A DNA stretch of 50,207 nucleotides from JABFRJ01 sp031374735. GTDB taxonomy: Bacteria; Pseudomonadota; Alphaproteobacteria; Rhizobiales; Hyphomicrobiaceae. Both the position numbers and the translations under genes were made by a program. Each line of letters opens with the position of its first letter. The stretch's first letter is position 1. The stretch is taken from contig JANMGQ010000255.1 of assembly GCA_031374735.1 (NCBI GenBank), positions 1 through 50,207 of the forward strand, read 5' to 3'. The notes below the pieces were generated by a model, which was not told the origin of the DNA, ran no database searches, and was given only the letters and a program-made list of their open reading frames with translations. Below, piece after piece: positions 41,580 to 49,671 of this stretch.

Positions 41580-42850
41580 GCTGCAGGCTTCTTCGCCACA
41601 ACGGCCGTCACGCCGCCCGCCGCAAGAGCCGCGATCTCCTCAGCCGTGTACCCGAGGCCCGCCAGCACCTCGTCCGTATGCTCACCGAGCAGGGGTGAGC
41701 GCTCGACCACTGTTGGGCTGTCCGACATCTTGATCGGATTGCCGACGGAGAGATACTTCCCGCGCTTGGGATGATCGACTTCGACCACCGTCCCCGTGGC
41801 GCGCAGCGATTGATCCTCCGCCAACTCCTTCATCGACAGGATCGGACCGCAGGGAATGTCGTCCTTGTTCAGAATGTCCATGGCCTCGAACTTGGTCTTG
41901 GTCATCGTCCACTGCTCGATGCGGGCGAAGATCGCGTTGAGCTTCGGCAAGCGCGCCTTTGGCGTGGCATAGGCGGGATCGGTCTTCCAGGTCGGCTCAC
42001 CGATAACGTCGCAGATCGCACCCCAAACCGGCGCTTGCGTGATGAAGTAGATGTAGGCGTTCGGGTCGGTTTCCCAGCCCTTGCACTTCAAGATGCGGCC
42101 CGGCTGACCACCGCCGGAATCATTGCCTGCGCGTGGCGTCGCGTCTCCGAACGGAATGCCTTCACCGAATTGGCTGTACTCTGTGAGCGGACCGTGCGCG
42201 AGGCGCTGCTGGTCGCGCAACTTGACGCGCGCAAGATTCAACACACCATCCTGCATCGAGCAGGTGACGCGCTGGCCTTTGCCCGAATGTGTGCGCTGGA
42301 ACAGTGCCGCGGTGATGCCGAGCGCGAGATGCAGGCCCGTGCCGCTGTCGCCAATTTGAGCCCCGGTCACAAGAGGAGGCCCATCGCGAAAGCCAGTGGT
42401 CGAAGCCGAGCCGCCGGTGCACTGGGCGACGTTCTCATACACCTTGCACTCTTCGTACGGGCCCGGGCCAAAGCCCTTCACCGACGCGTAGATGATACGC
42501 GGATTGAGTTCCTGGATGCGCTCCCAGGTGAGGCCCATGCGGTCCATGGCGCCGGGCGCGAAGTTTTCGCAGATGACGTCACACTGCTTGATAAGCCGCT
42601 CGAGGATTTCGAGGCCTTTTTTATTTTTGCTGTCGACGGTGATCGAGCGCTTGTTGTGGTTGAGCATCGTGAAATACAGCGCGTCCGCATTTGGCACGTC
42701 CATCAGCTGGCCGCGTGTGATGTCGCCGACACCGGGGCGCTCGACCTTGATGACATCCGCGCCAAACCAGGCGAGCAGCTGCGTGCAGGTTGGTCCGGAC
42801 TGGACGTGCGTGAAGTCGAGGATTTTCACGCCTTTGAGAGCTTGGGTCAT
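41576..42850 (-). CDS. frc: Formyl-CoA transferase
   Basis: CaiB/BaiF class III CoA-transferase moving CoA from formyl-CoA to oxalate, giving oxalyl-CoA for decarboxylation in oxalate catabolism. The 424-residue protein agrees closely with Oxalobacter Frc and E. coli YfdW: GVKILDFTHVQSGPTCTQ, YFTMLNHNKRSI, ENVAQCTGGSASTTGF, the catalytic Asp168 in QIGDSGTG, the glycine loop GGGQPG and WETDPNAYIY. Oxalyl-CoA decarboxylase is not in the window. Formate released by the pathway could enter folate through fhs nearby. A 26-base gap separates it from the upstream Uma2 gene. Confidence 0.93.
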   Translation of the reverse strand: MTQALKGVKILDFTHVQSGPTCTQLLAWFGADVIKVERPGVGDITRGQLMDVPNADALYFTMLNHNKRSITVDSKNKKGLEILERLIKQCDVICENFAPGAMDRMGLTWERIQELNPRIIYASVKGFGPGPYEECKVYENVAQCTGGSASTTGFRDGPPLVTGAQIGDSGTGLHLALGITAALFQRTHSGKGQRVTCSMQDGVLNLARVKLRDQQRLAHGPLTEYSQFGEGIPFGDATPRAGNDSGGGQPGRILKCKGWETDPNAYIYFITQAPVWGAICDVIGEPTWKTDPAYATPKARLPKLNAIFARIEQWTMTKTKFEAMDILNKDDIPCGPILSMKELAEDQSLRATGTVVEVDHPKRGKYLSVGNPIKMSDSPTVVERSPLLGEHTDEVLAGLGYTAEEIAALAAGGVTAVVAKKPAA

Positions 42851-42876
42851 GGCAGTGCGGGTCCTGAGAGATGCGA

Positions 42877-43437
42877 TTAGAACGTGATGGTCTGGTAGAT
42901 TGTTGAGAGCGGGATCTTGAGCCCGACGCTGTCAAGTTCGAGCGTGTCGCCGGGATAGAGTTCCTCGACGGCCCAGGATGTGCTGCGACGCATGATCTCG
43001 ACCTTCGGCTTATCCTGCGCGACCAGGACGTATTCCTGCAGACACGGTATCTGCAGATAGTTCAGCTTCTTCTCGCCGCGGTCGAGGCGTTCAGTTGATG
43101 GCGAGAGAACTTCGATCAGCAACAGCGGTGCTTTGCGGAACAGACGGTTGCGATCGGCTGGATCACAAGAGACGAGGATGTCGGGATAGTAGCCGTCACT
43201 ATCGCGCGCGTGCTCGACCTTGAGTTTCATACCGGCTTGGAAGACCTGACATTTGCCGAGCAAAGAGCCGGCAATCTGTAGAAACAGATTGCCAGTGACG
43301 AGTTCATGCGCGTCCGTTGCACCGGACATGGCGAACACCATGCCATCAATCAGTTCGTGGCGAGTCAACGTCGCATCTTCAAACGCGAGATAGTCGTCGA
43401 AGGTCATGCGCTGAGGTTTGCGCAACGCGGATGTCAT
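42877..43437 (-). CDS. Uma2-family (DUF820) protein, second copy
   Basis: A 186-residue Uma2 protein distinct from the one at 40491. MTFDDYLAFEDATLTRHELI and AMSGATDAHELVTGNL form the N-terminus; YYPDILVSCDPADR (Asp), LLLIEVLSPSTERLDR (Glu) and EKKLNYLQI (Lys) give the nuclease-fold core. The start ATG overlaps the PaiB-like stop (ATGA, 43434-43437). The two Uma2 genes bracket frc and the TIR-like gene. Function not known. Confidence 0.85.
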   Translation of the reverse strand: MTSALRKPQRMTFDDYLAFEDATLTRHELIDGMVFAMSGATDAHELVTGNLFLQIAGSLLGKCQVFQAGMKLKVEHARDSDGYYPDILVSCDPADRNRLFRKAPLLLIEVLSPSTERLDRGEKKLNYLQIPCLQEYVLVAQDKPKVEIMRRSTSWAVEELYPGDTLELDSVGLKIPLSTIYQTITF

Positions 43438-44090
43438 TTCAGAACTCCGTTAGCTGCAACGGGAATATGTGCGCCGACGAGATCTGCCATCGGCGCGGCA
43501 TTTGGATCGCGCTCCGCACCAAGACCGGTGTGTACGCCCGCGCGATCCGGCTCGGGCCGGTTTTGCGACACCTTCCACTTGCCCTCGATGCGCGAGATCG
43601 GGATCTCGATGCCGACGATGCCGCGCATTTGCGCCGCGATGAACGGCTCCGGCGCGTCATTCACGGCCCAGGGTGCCGCGCGTGGCCCTTCGTGCTGGCG
43701 TGTCAGCGCCTCGATCTGATCGCGCACCCAGACAGCATCGTCGCGAATGATCGCCGTGCCCCAGCAGTGCACGGTCGCGTAGTTCCAGGTCGGTACGACT
43801 TTGCCGTGCTCACGTTTCGAGGCGTACCAGGACGGCGAGATGTAGTGCTCCGCACCCTGAAATACGATGAGGCAGTCGGCAGCGGTCTGCAGCTCTTTCC
43901 ATTGCGGGTTTGCTCGCGCGACATGGCACTTTAACGTGCCGTGCGCGCTGCCCACATCGAGCAAGAAGGGGATCGGATTGGCGACCAAGCCATCCGCGCC
44001 AGTCGAGATCAGCAGCCCCAGAGGATGCGCGCGCACGAGCGCATGCTGCACATCGAGCCGGTCTTCGCGGAAATGGGTTGGCTGATACAT
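43434..44090 (-). CDS. PaiB-family FMN-binding protein
   Basis: A 218-residue flavin-binding split-barrel protein of the PaiB/'negative transcriptional regulator' family. MYQPTHFREDRLDVQHALVR is the family start, with LISTGADGLVANPIPFLLD, GAEHYISPSWYASKREHGKV and PTWNYATVHCWG the FMN-site blocks, and PISRIEGKWKVSQNRPEPDR near the end. In Bacillus PaiB is linked to control of sporulation and proteases; in Proteobacteria the family's role is poorly known and may be enzymatic. It is the first gene of the frc operon as seen here, with a palindrome at 44197-44223 upstream. Confidence 0.92.
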   Translation of the reverse strand: MYQPTHFREDRLDVQHALVRAHPLGLLISTGADGLVANPIPFLLDVGSAHGTLKCHVARANPQWKELQTAADCLIVFQGAEHYISPSWYASKREHGKVVPTWNYATVHCWGTAIIRDDAVWVRDQIEALTRQHEGPRAAPWAVNDAPEPFIAAQMRGIVGIEIPISRIEGKWKVSQNRPEPDRAGVHTGLGAERDPNAAPMADLVGAHIPVAANGVLK

Positions 44091-44489
44091 GTATTGCTCC
44101 CTGCCATCAACGCCTTAACACGCTGTCACGCGACAATCGCGAGACAGCTTTGGAAGCTTTTCGTTGAGCGCTAAACGCATCCGCTACGGCAACCACGGCT
44201 CTGGTATACCATACACCAGAGCCGGATCGGCCTGCAAGGCACACCTGCTCAGCTCCCGCTGCTCTGCCGTGGGTCGCTTGGGAAAGCTGGTCCGTCTCGC
44301 CGCGCCGCTTGCCGCGTTCGTTGGTTGCGCGCTGGTTCAAAGTGGCCCTGCTCATGGGCCCGTTGGAGGCGTGGCACGGGTTGTCGCAAGAGGTGCACAC
44401 CGAACGGCGCTTCTGCCCGCGTGTGATCCGTGTCCGACGTCGGCTCAAGACGGCTGCATGCAGCTTGTGAAGCGTCCGAGACCAAGCCG
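44091..44489. other. 399-bp intergenic region upstream of the paiB-frc operon
   Basis: No gene is supported here; open frames in several frames lack domain matches. It lies between the stop of the acetyltransferase gene (44490) and the start of the PaiB-like gene (44090), so it should hold the promoter for the paiB-Uma2-frc unit. Its one clear structure is the inverted repeat at 44197-44223. Confidence 0.6.
44197..44223. promoter_or_regulatory. Inverted repeat, candidate operator for the paiB-frc operon
   Basis: Perfect nine-base arms GGCTCTGGT and ACCAGAGCC with a nine-base spacer; the palindrome TGGTATACCA (44202-44211) overlaps the left arm. It lies 107 bases upstream of the paiB-like start. 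GntR-type regulators often bind TGGTATACCA-like dyads, and such regulators accompany many CoA-transferase operons. It could also be a terminator hairpin for the acetyltransferase gene, but no T-run follows. Confidence 0.45.
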
Positions 44490-45635
44490 TCAGGCTTCAC
44501 CTTTTTTGATTTCTGGCGCGCGGCCAGTCGCTGGATCAGGCCGGCCCAGCAACCGACGCAGGCGTGCATCCCACTGCGGGTGCCGGCGCACCAGACCGAC
44601 GGCCCGCTGGCGCAGCGCGCTGGTCTGTCCACGCCAACTCGCGGCCGTGACGCGTTCGAGCAACGGCGTTTTGTGAGGACCAAGGCGGCGCTTGTAGTCA
44701 TAATCGCCGACCGACAGATCGAAATGGCGAAACCCTTCGCTCGCAAGATGGTGCATCGTCCGGTGCACGATGAGGCGGCCTGGCGAGACGTTTGACCACT
44801 CGCCGCCCGCATTCGAGATGCGCACGACAGCCGGCGTCTCTCCATCGGAGAAGGCATAGAGCGCGGCCACGACATTCGGGCCATCCATCAGCGCCGTGAC
44901 GATCACCTCGTTTGCGGCCAGGCGACGCGCCAAGTCATGGCGGTAGAACGCGGCCTCGACCGGCCGGTCGAGCAGGAACGCCTGGCCGATTTCATTGAGG
45001 CGCGCGCGCTGCTGCTGGTCCATCGCATCCAGGATGCGCAAGGCTTCGCCAACATCGCGCGTACGCAGGAAGCACGCGTCCTGACGGCGCTGAAACACAC
45101 GCCAGCAGCGTTCGAACTCCATGCGCACGCGCCGATCGAGCCCGGCGTGGTAGGAGGCCCAATCCGCCATATCGATGAGATGCCCGGTCATTGGACTGGG
45201 CGAGATGCCCTTGAGCAACGCCAACGGATTCTTGCGGCCGCCGACGGTCAACGGCATCTTGCGCAGATCAATGAGATCCACGCGTGGCGCGACCTTCGTG
45301 ACCGAGCGCCAAAGCCGGGCCGCGTCGACGGGCGTCACAGGCGCTGCGGGGCCGAGAATGGGCGCGTTGAAATCGGAGACACCGAGGTCGGCGAACTCAA
45401 GCACACGCTTGGCACCCCGCCGCGTTACGACGAGGGCCAAGCGGACGACGAGATCACCGTTGAGCGTTACGTCGATGAGACACGGCTCGCCCTGGTCCGC
45501 CTGGGACGCGTACCAGGCATCGAGCCAAGACGCTGTCTGAAACTGGCCGCAGGTCGTTGGTGCGGGGTCGCGCGCCCACCGATCACGTGTCGCTGGCCAG
45601 TCGGCTGAAACCAACACGTGGTAGGCGGCGCTCAT
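44490..45635 (-). CDS. GNAT-fold acyltransferase, CelD/BcsL type
   Basis: A 381-residue protein of the FemAB-like double-GNAT group seen in CelD/BcsL. The N-terminal half contains TASWLDAWYASQADQGEPCL, and LIDMADWASYHAGLDRRVRM leads into the second GNAT half. There ALYAFSDGETPAVVRISNAG and SPGRLIVHRTMHHLASEGFR and FDLSVGDYDYKRRLGP form the acyl-CoA site (the FDxxxGdxxYKxxxG end is the family hallmark). It may acylate a polysaccharide or amino compound. Its ATG overlaps the stop of the JmjC-like gene, so the two are co-translated. No cellulose synthase genes are nearby. Confidence 0.85.
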   Translation of the reverse strand: MSAAYHVLVSADWPATRDRWARDPAPTTCGQFQTASWLDAWYASQADQGEPCLIDVTLNGDLVVRLALVVTRRGAKRVLEFADLGVSDFNAPILGPAAPVTPVDAARLWRSVTKVAPRVDLIDLRKMPLTVGGRKNPLALLKGISPSPMTGHLIDMADWASYHAGLDRRVRMEFERCWRVFQRRQDACFLRTRDVGEALRILDAMDQQQRARLNEIGQAFLLDRPVEAAFYRHDLARRLAANEVIVTALMDGPNVVAALYAFSDGETPAVVRISNAGGEWSNVSPGRLIVHRTMHHLASEGFRHFDLSVGDYDYKRRLGPHKTPLLERVTAASWRGQTSALRQRAVGLVRRHPQWDARLRRLLGRPDPATGRAPEIKKGEA

Positions 45636-46570
45636 TCGCCCGCACCGGCCGACAGCGGAATGATCGTGCCCGGACGATCCGGATCGAGCCGGAACGTCAG
45701 CTCACGCCGCTTTGCTCGTTCGCGCTTGATCCAGCCCATGTCGCGCATGCCCTTCTGGAGGACAGCCTTCGACCAATACGGGGCGCCGTAGATGGCGCGT
45801 CCGGGACGCTTGAAGCCGAATCGATGTCGCAGGATGCCGTTGGCCAGATTGACCGACTGCGCGCGCTTGATCTCTTCGGTCGTGTAGGACACCGTCATGG
45901 ATACGTTCAGCACGTCCATGTTTTCGACCCGATGCGGCGCATTCAATGGCCAGTGTAGGAATTCGCCCGGCTTCAGCTCCATCACCTTGGCATGCGCATC
46001 ATACCAGGGCGCATAGGGCACATCGAGTTCCATATCGAACAGCGCGATGTCTTCGAGGTTCTCAGGCGTGATGAAGGGCGGCGTGTTTGGATACACGTAG
46101 ACCTTCTTGACGCCGTCGATCTGGAACAGCGCCTGCCCCGGCAGATCGGCGTGATAGTAAACCTGGGCTTTCGGCGACGAGATGAGGATGCCGCACGACC
46201 GGCGCGGCGCATCGAAGCCCGGCAGGCGTTGGCCGAGGGTCTCAAACATCTCGTCCAGCACGGCCTTGTAGCGCGCATCAATCGACGAGACATCGCGCAG
46301 GTTCAGCCACATGCGGCCCTTGGCAATGGCGTCGATAACGCCAGCGCCTTTGATGGCGCCGATTTCGCCCTCCTGCCACAGCCGCTTGTCTTTCTGCTCG
46401 CCCATGTGGACGAGGGCATAGTGCGAGCGCGGATAGTTCTCGATGAGCTCGATGAGCGCCGATCGGGTGAACAAGGGCGATGTGTGGAGCTGGTGTCCCA
46501 ATTTGAGCGGCGCATTGCCCCAAAGCGACGGCGTTTCCGGTGACCACGAGGCCAGCAAATCAGACGACAT
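45632..46570 (-). CDS. JmjC/cupin-like 2-oxoglutarate oxygenase-type protein
   Basis: A 312-residue double-stranded beta-helix protein of the cupin-like/JmjC group. The iron-binding triad is visible as His140-x-Asp142 in QVYYHADLPGQ and His213 in HWPLNAPHRVEN. KKVYVYPNTPPF is the usual strand carrying the 2-oxoglutarate Lys region. Homologues hydroxylate amino-acid side chains or small molecules; automatic labels as a transcription factor are unreliable. The last about 70 residues (RHRFGFKRPGRAIYGAPYWS) form a basic C-terminal arm. It is coupled to the acetyltransferase by an ATGA overlap, suggesting two steps of one modification. Confidence 0.82.
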   Translation of the reverse strand: MSSDLLASWSPETPSLWGNAPLKLGHQLHTSPLFTRSALIELIENYPRSHYALVHMGEQKDKRLWQEGEIGAIKGAGVIDAIAKGRMWLNLRDVSSIDARYKAVLDEMFETLGQRLPGFDAPRRSCGILISSPKAQVYYHADLPGQALFQIDGVKKVYVYPNTPPFITPENLEDIALFDMELDVPYAPWYDAHAKVMELKPGEFLHWPLNAPHRVENMDVLNVSMTVSYTTEEIKRAQSVNLANGILRHRFGFKRPGRAIYGAPYWSKAVLQKGMRDMGWIKRERAKRRELTFRLDPDRPGTIIPLSAGAGE

Positions 46571-46669
46571 GGTGAACGCTCCATACCAAGCCGCTGTCCG
46601 CGGCTGGAACGACGGGAAGTTCCAGCGAAACGCAAAACTTATGCCGCGACCGATGTATAGCGGCCTGCA

Positions 46670-47896
46670 TCACACCGCGCTGCTTTCACGCGCGGACGCA
46701 TCTGCCTGTTGCAGCCGCGCGCCAAACCACAATGCAATGGCAAGGATGGCACAGCCGCCAACCGCCATCGGAATGTGCCACCCCAGGACCTTGAACAGGA
46801 CGCTGTAGAGAACAGGCCCGATCGCCTGGCCGAAGAAGAACAAGAACGCGAACATCGCAATGCCAGACCCACGCGCATTCGGGGCCAACTCCGTGGCACT
46901 CGCCTGCAGCGAATTGTGCACCATGAAGAAGCCGAAGCCGATGACGAGAAAGCACGCAGCCTCCGCCTGCCATGTCGGACTGTAGGCGGCGGCTGACAGG
47001 CCAAGCAAGGTCAGCACACCGCCTGTTTGCACCAACCGCGCACGCCCAAGCCGCGACAGCAAGGGCCGCACCAGCAGGGTAAACGCAATGCCGCCGACCG
47101 CCATGCTGGCCAGCACCAGGCCGGCTTCGGCGAGCGTGCCAAGCCCGCGCTGCTCGATGCGGGCAGCCACGAAGGGCGTCAGCCCAGACATGGCCACGCC
47201 TTCCGTGAACACGCCGCTGAGCACGACCACGGCCCAGGGGCTGCGAAACACCTCGGCGTAGCCGGCCTTCGCGCTCATCAACGTGAACTTTGGCCGCACG
47301 ACATCCTTGCGTGTCGGCAGCGCTTTCAGCGTGAGCAAGAACACGAGTGCCGTCAGCCCCGCTGGCGCCGCAAACATCCAGCGCCAACCGAGGCTGGTGG
47401 CGACCAGTCCGCCAAACGCCGTGCCGAGCAGGATGGCAATCTGTGACGACATGACGAGGCGCGACAGCGCCCATTGGCGGTCCGCGATCGCAAAGCGATC
47501 ACCGATGACCGCGAACGAGACAGGGATCACCCCGCCACCCGCAATGCCCGCCAACATGCGTGACAAGAACAGATATTCGAAGGAGGCCGCAATCGCCCCA
47601 AGGCCGAGGCTCAGCGCCATGACAGCCAGGCACACCTTGATCACCCGGGCCTTGCCGAGCCCGTCGCCGAGAGCGCCGAAGATCGGTTGCGAGAGCGCGT
47701 AGGGGAACGTGTAAGCCGAGGCCAGCAAGGCCGCTGTTTCCACAGATACGCCCAGGTCGCGCCCGATCGCCGGCACCAGCGGGTCGATCATACGGATGGT
47801 GAACGCCGAGACGAAGGCGGCGATCGACAGGACGAGGAGTAATGGCATCGATAGCGCATAGCAGGCTTCGCGCCGGGTTTGGTACGGCGAAAACAT
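46670..47896 (-). CDS. Major facilitator superfamily transporter
   Basis: A 408-residue MFS permease with twelve predicted helices. PLLLVLSIAAFVSAFTIRMI opens helix 1, and GALGDGLGKARVIKV carries the conserved loop between helices 2 and 3. LFLSRMLAGIAGGGVIPVSF is helix 4, and SRLGRARLVQTGGVL the matching loop in the second half. The drug:H+ antiporter group (AraJ/Bcr-like) is closest by eye, but the substrate is unknown. The ATG at 47896 is chosen since the frame upstream reads across the divergent promoter. It is divergent from the peptide-type binding-protein gene, with 145 bases between. Confidence 0.9.
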   Translation of the reverse strand: MFSPYQTRREACYALSMPLLLVLSIAAFVSAFTIRMIDPLVPAIGRDLGVSVETAALLASAYTFPYALSQPIFGALGDGLGKARVIKVCLAVMALSLGLGAIAASFEYLFLSRMLAGIAGGGVIPVSFAVIGDRFAIADRQWALSRLVMSSQIAILLGTAFGGLVATSLGWRWMFAAPAGLTALVFLLTLKALPTRKDVVRPKFTLMSAKAGYAEVFRSPWAVVVLSGVFTEGVAMSGLTPFVAARIEQRGLGTLAEAGLVLASMAVGGIAFTLLVRPLLSRLGRARLVQTGGVLTLLGLSAAAYSPTWQAEAACFLVIGFGFFMVHNSLQASATELAPNARGSGIAMFAFLFFFGQAIGPVLYSVLFKVLGWHIPMAVGGCAILAIALWFGARLQQADASARESSAV

Positions 47897-48041
47897 GCGG
47901 GCACCTGTGCAATCCTCCTGGGCCACCTGGGAGACCGATAGCCTCGCGTGCCCCCCTCGCCTGCGTCGCAGGGATGCGGTAGGTAGCGCATGTTCACTGA
48001 CGAGAAGCCGCGCAATGCGGCCCGTCACAGGGAGGAAGACG

Positions 48042-49631
48042 ATGCGCAGATCACTCGGGACGGCCTTGGCCGTCACGCTCGCCGCCGCGGCGGCGACATC
48101 TACAACAGCCAACGCGCAGGCACCCAAAAAGGGCGGCGTGTTGAACTTCTCGATCGTCGCAGAACCACCGACGCTCGACTGTCACGCGACGACGACGTTC
48201 GCGACCATCCATCCCGTTGCGCCCGCCTACAACGGCCTCCTCAAGTTCCGCGGTGACGTGAACAAGAAGATCGAGGCCGTCGGCGATCTCGCCAAGTCCT
48301 GGGAGGCGTCGGCCGATGGCCTGACCTGGACCTTCAAGCTGCACGAGGGCGTCAAGTTTCACGATGGCACGCCGATGACGTCGGCTGACATAAAGGTCAG
48401 CTACGAGCGCATTGTAAAGCCGCCGCAGGGCATTGTCTCTGCGCGTTCGGCGTTGCATGGCGACATCGCCAGCATCGAAACGCCCGATGCGAACACCGTC
48501 GTGTTCAAGCTCTCGAAGGCCAACGCCTCGATGCTGAACAACTTCGCGTCGCCCTTCAACTGCATCTATTCGGCCAAAAAACTGGCCGAAAATCCCAAGT
48601 ACCCCGAAAACGAAGTGATGGGTACGGGCGCCTTCAAAATGAAGGAGTACGTGAAGGGCGCAACGTTCGAAGGCGTGCGCAATCCCGAGTACTTCGAGCA
48701 GGGCAAACCCTACCTCGACGGCTACAAGGTGTTCATCGTCAAATCGAACGCCGTCGTGCCAGGGATGCAAGGCGGGCAGTTCGACGCCGAGTTCCGCGGC
48801 CGCACGCCAAAGGAGCGCGACCAGCTGGTCGAGGCCATGAAGGACAAAGTGACTGTGATGGAGGGGCCTTGGACCACATCGCTGCTGCTCGCTTTCAACA
48901 CCCAGAAAAAGCCGTTCGACGACGTCCGCGTGCGCCGTGCCCTGACCATGGCGATCGACCGTCACGGCGGTTCGGCGCCCCTGTCGAAGATCTCGTTCCT
49001 GAAATATGTCGGTGGTCTGTCGCGTACGGGATCTGAATTCGCGATGCCGCCGGAGGAACTCGAGAAGCTGCCCGGCTACGCCAAGGACATTGCCAAGTCG
49101 CGCGAAGAGGCGAAGAAGCTGCTGGCAGACGCGGGCGTCTCGAACCTCAAGATCAACTTCATCAACCGCAACATTGCCGAGCCCTATACGCCGGGCGGCA
49201 TCTACGTGGTCGATCAGTGGAAGCGGATTGGTGTCGAGACGAACCACCAGCAGCTGGAAACCAAGCTCTACTTCGACGCCCAGGCGCAGGGGAACTTTGA
49301 CGTCACGATGGAGTTCATCGCCGATTACGTTGATGACCCCTCCATCCACTTCCAGAAAGTTGTGAGCAAGGCCAAGTCGCCATCAGCCCTGCCGGGCCAT
49401 ACCGACAAGCTCGTCGACGATCTGTTCGACAAGCAGGCCGGCACGATCGACCCTGTTGCGCGCCGCAAGATCGTGCACGAGCTGGAACGCCACGTGCTCG
49501 ATCAAGCCTATATTGGCATGCTCTACTGGTGGCAGCGCTCGATCGTGATCCATTCCAAGATCAAAGGCTGGGAACTGCACGCCGCCCACTTCACAGGCAT
49601 GGATCTGCAGAACGTGTGGCTGGACCAGTGA
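48042..49631 (+). CDS. Peptide-type ABC substrate-binding protein (family 5)
   Basis: A 529-residue SBP_bac_5 protein with a Sec signal (MRRSLGTALAVTLAAAAATS, cleavage after NAQA). It shows KGGVLNFSIVAEPPTLDCHA, the core LTWTFKLHEGVKFHDGTPMT, and VRRALTMAIDRHGG, near which a substrate-lid loop lies. GGAGG lies six to seven bases before the ATG at 48042, which excludes the longer upstream frame. It would serve a dipeptide/oligopeptide/nickel-type ABC importer; no permease or ATPase gene follows before the window ends, though a strong hairpin does. Confidence 0.93.
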   Translation: MRRSLGTALAVTLAAAAATSTTANAQAPKKGGVLNFSIVAEPPTLDCHATTTFATIHPVAPAYNGLLKFRGDVNKKIEAVGDLAKSWEASADGLTWTFKLHEGVKFHDGTPMTSADIKVSYERIVKPPQGIVSARSALHGDIASIETPDANTVVFKLSKANASMLNNFASPFNCIYSAKKLAENPKYPENEVMGTGAFKMKEYVKGATFEGVRNPEYFEQGKPYLDGYKVFIVKSNAVVPGMQGGQFDAEFRGRTPKERDQLVEAMKDKVTVMEGPWTTSLLLAFNTQKKPFDDVRVRRALTMAIDRHGGSAPLSKISFLKYVGGLSRTGSEFAMPPEELEKLPGYAKDIAKSREEAKKLLADAGVSNLKINFINRNIAEPYTPGGIYVVDQWKRIGVETNHQQLETKLYFDAQAQGNFDVTMEFIADYVDDPSIHFQKVVSKAKSPSALPGHTDKLVDDLFDKQAGTIDPVARRKIVHELERHVLDQAYIGMLYWWQRSIVIHSKIKGWELHAAHFTGMDLQNVWLDQ

Positions 49632-49643
49632 GGCTGTGACCGG

Positions 49644-49671
49644 GTCGGCGGACCACGTAGGGTCCGCCGGC
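49644..49671 (+). terminator. Hairpin terminator after the binding-protein gene
   Basis: A GC stem CGGCGGACC (49646-49654) and GGTCCGCCG (49661-49669), loop ACGTAG, extends by a wobble and one more pair. It begins 13 bases after the stop codon. The following CTTACC is only weakly T-rich, so termination may need Rho. It shows that the gene is probably transcribed alone. Confidence 0.6.

Noticed and set aside
41771..42880. 369-codon frame opposite frc
   Set aside because: Shadow of a gene with firm family identity and catalytic residues.
48051..49349. 432-codon frame opposite the peptide-type binding protein
   Set aside because: Antisense shadow; the sense protein has a signal peptide and conserved motifs.
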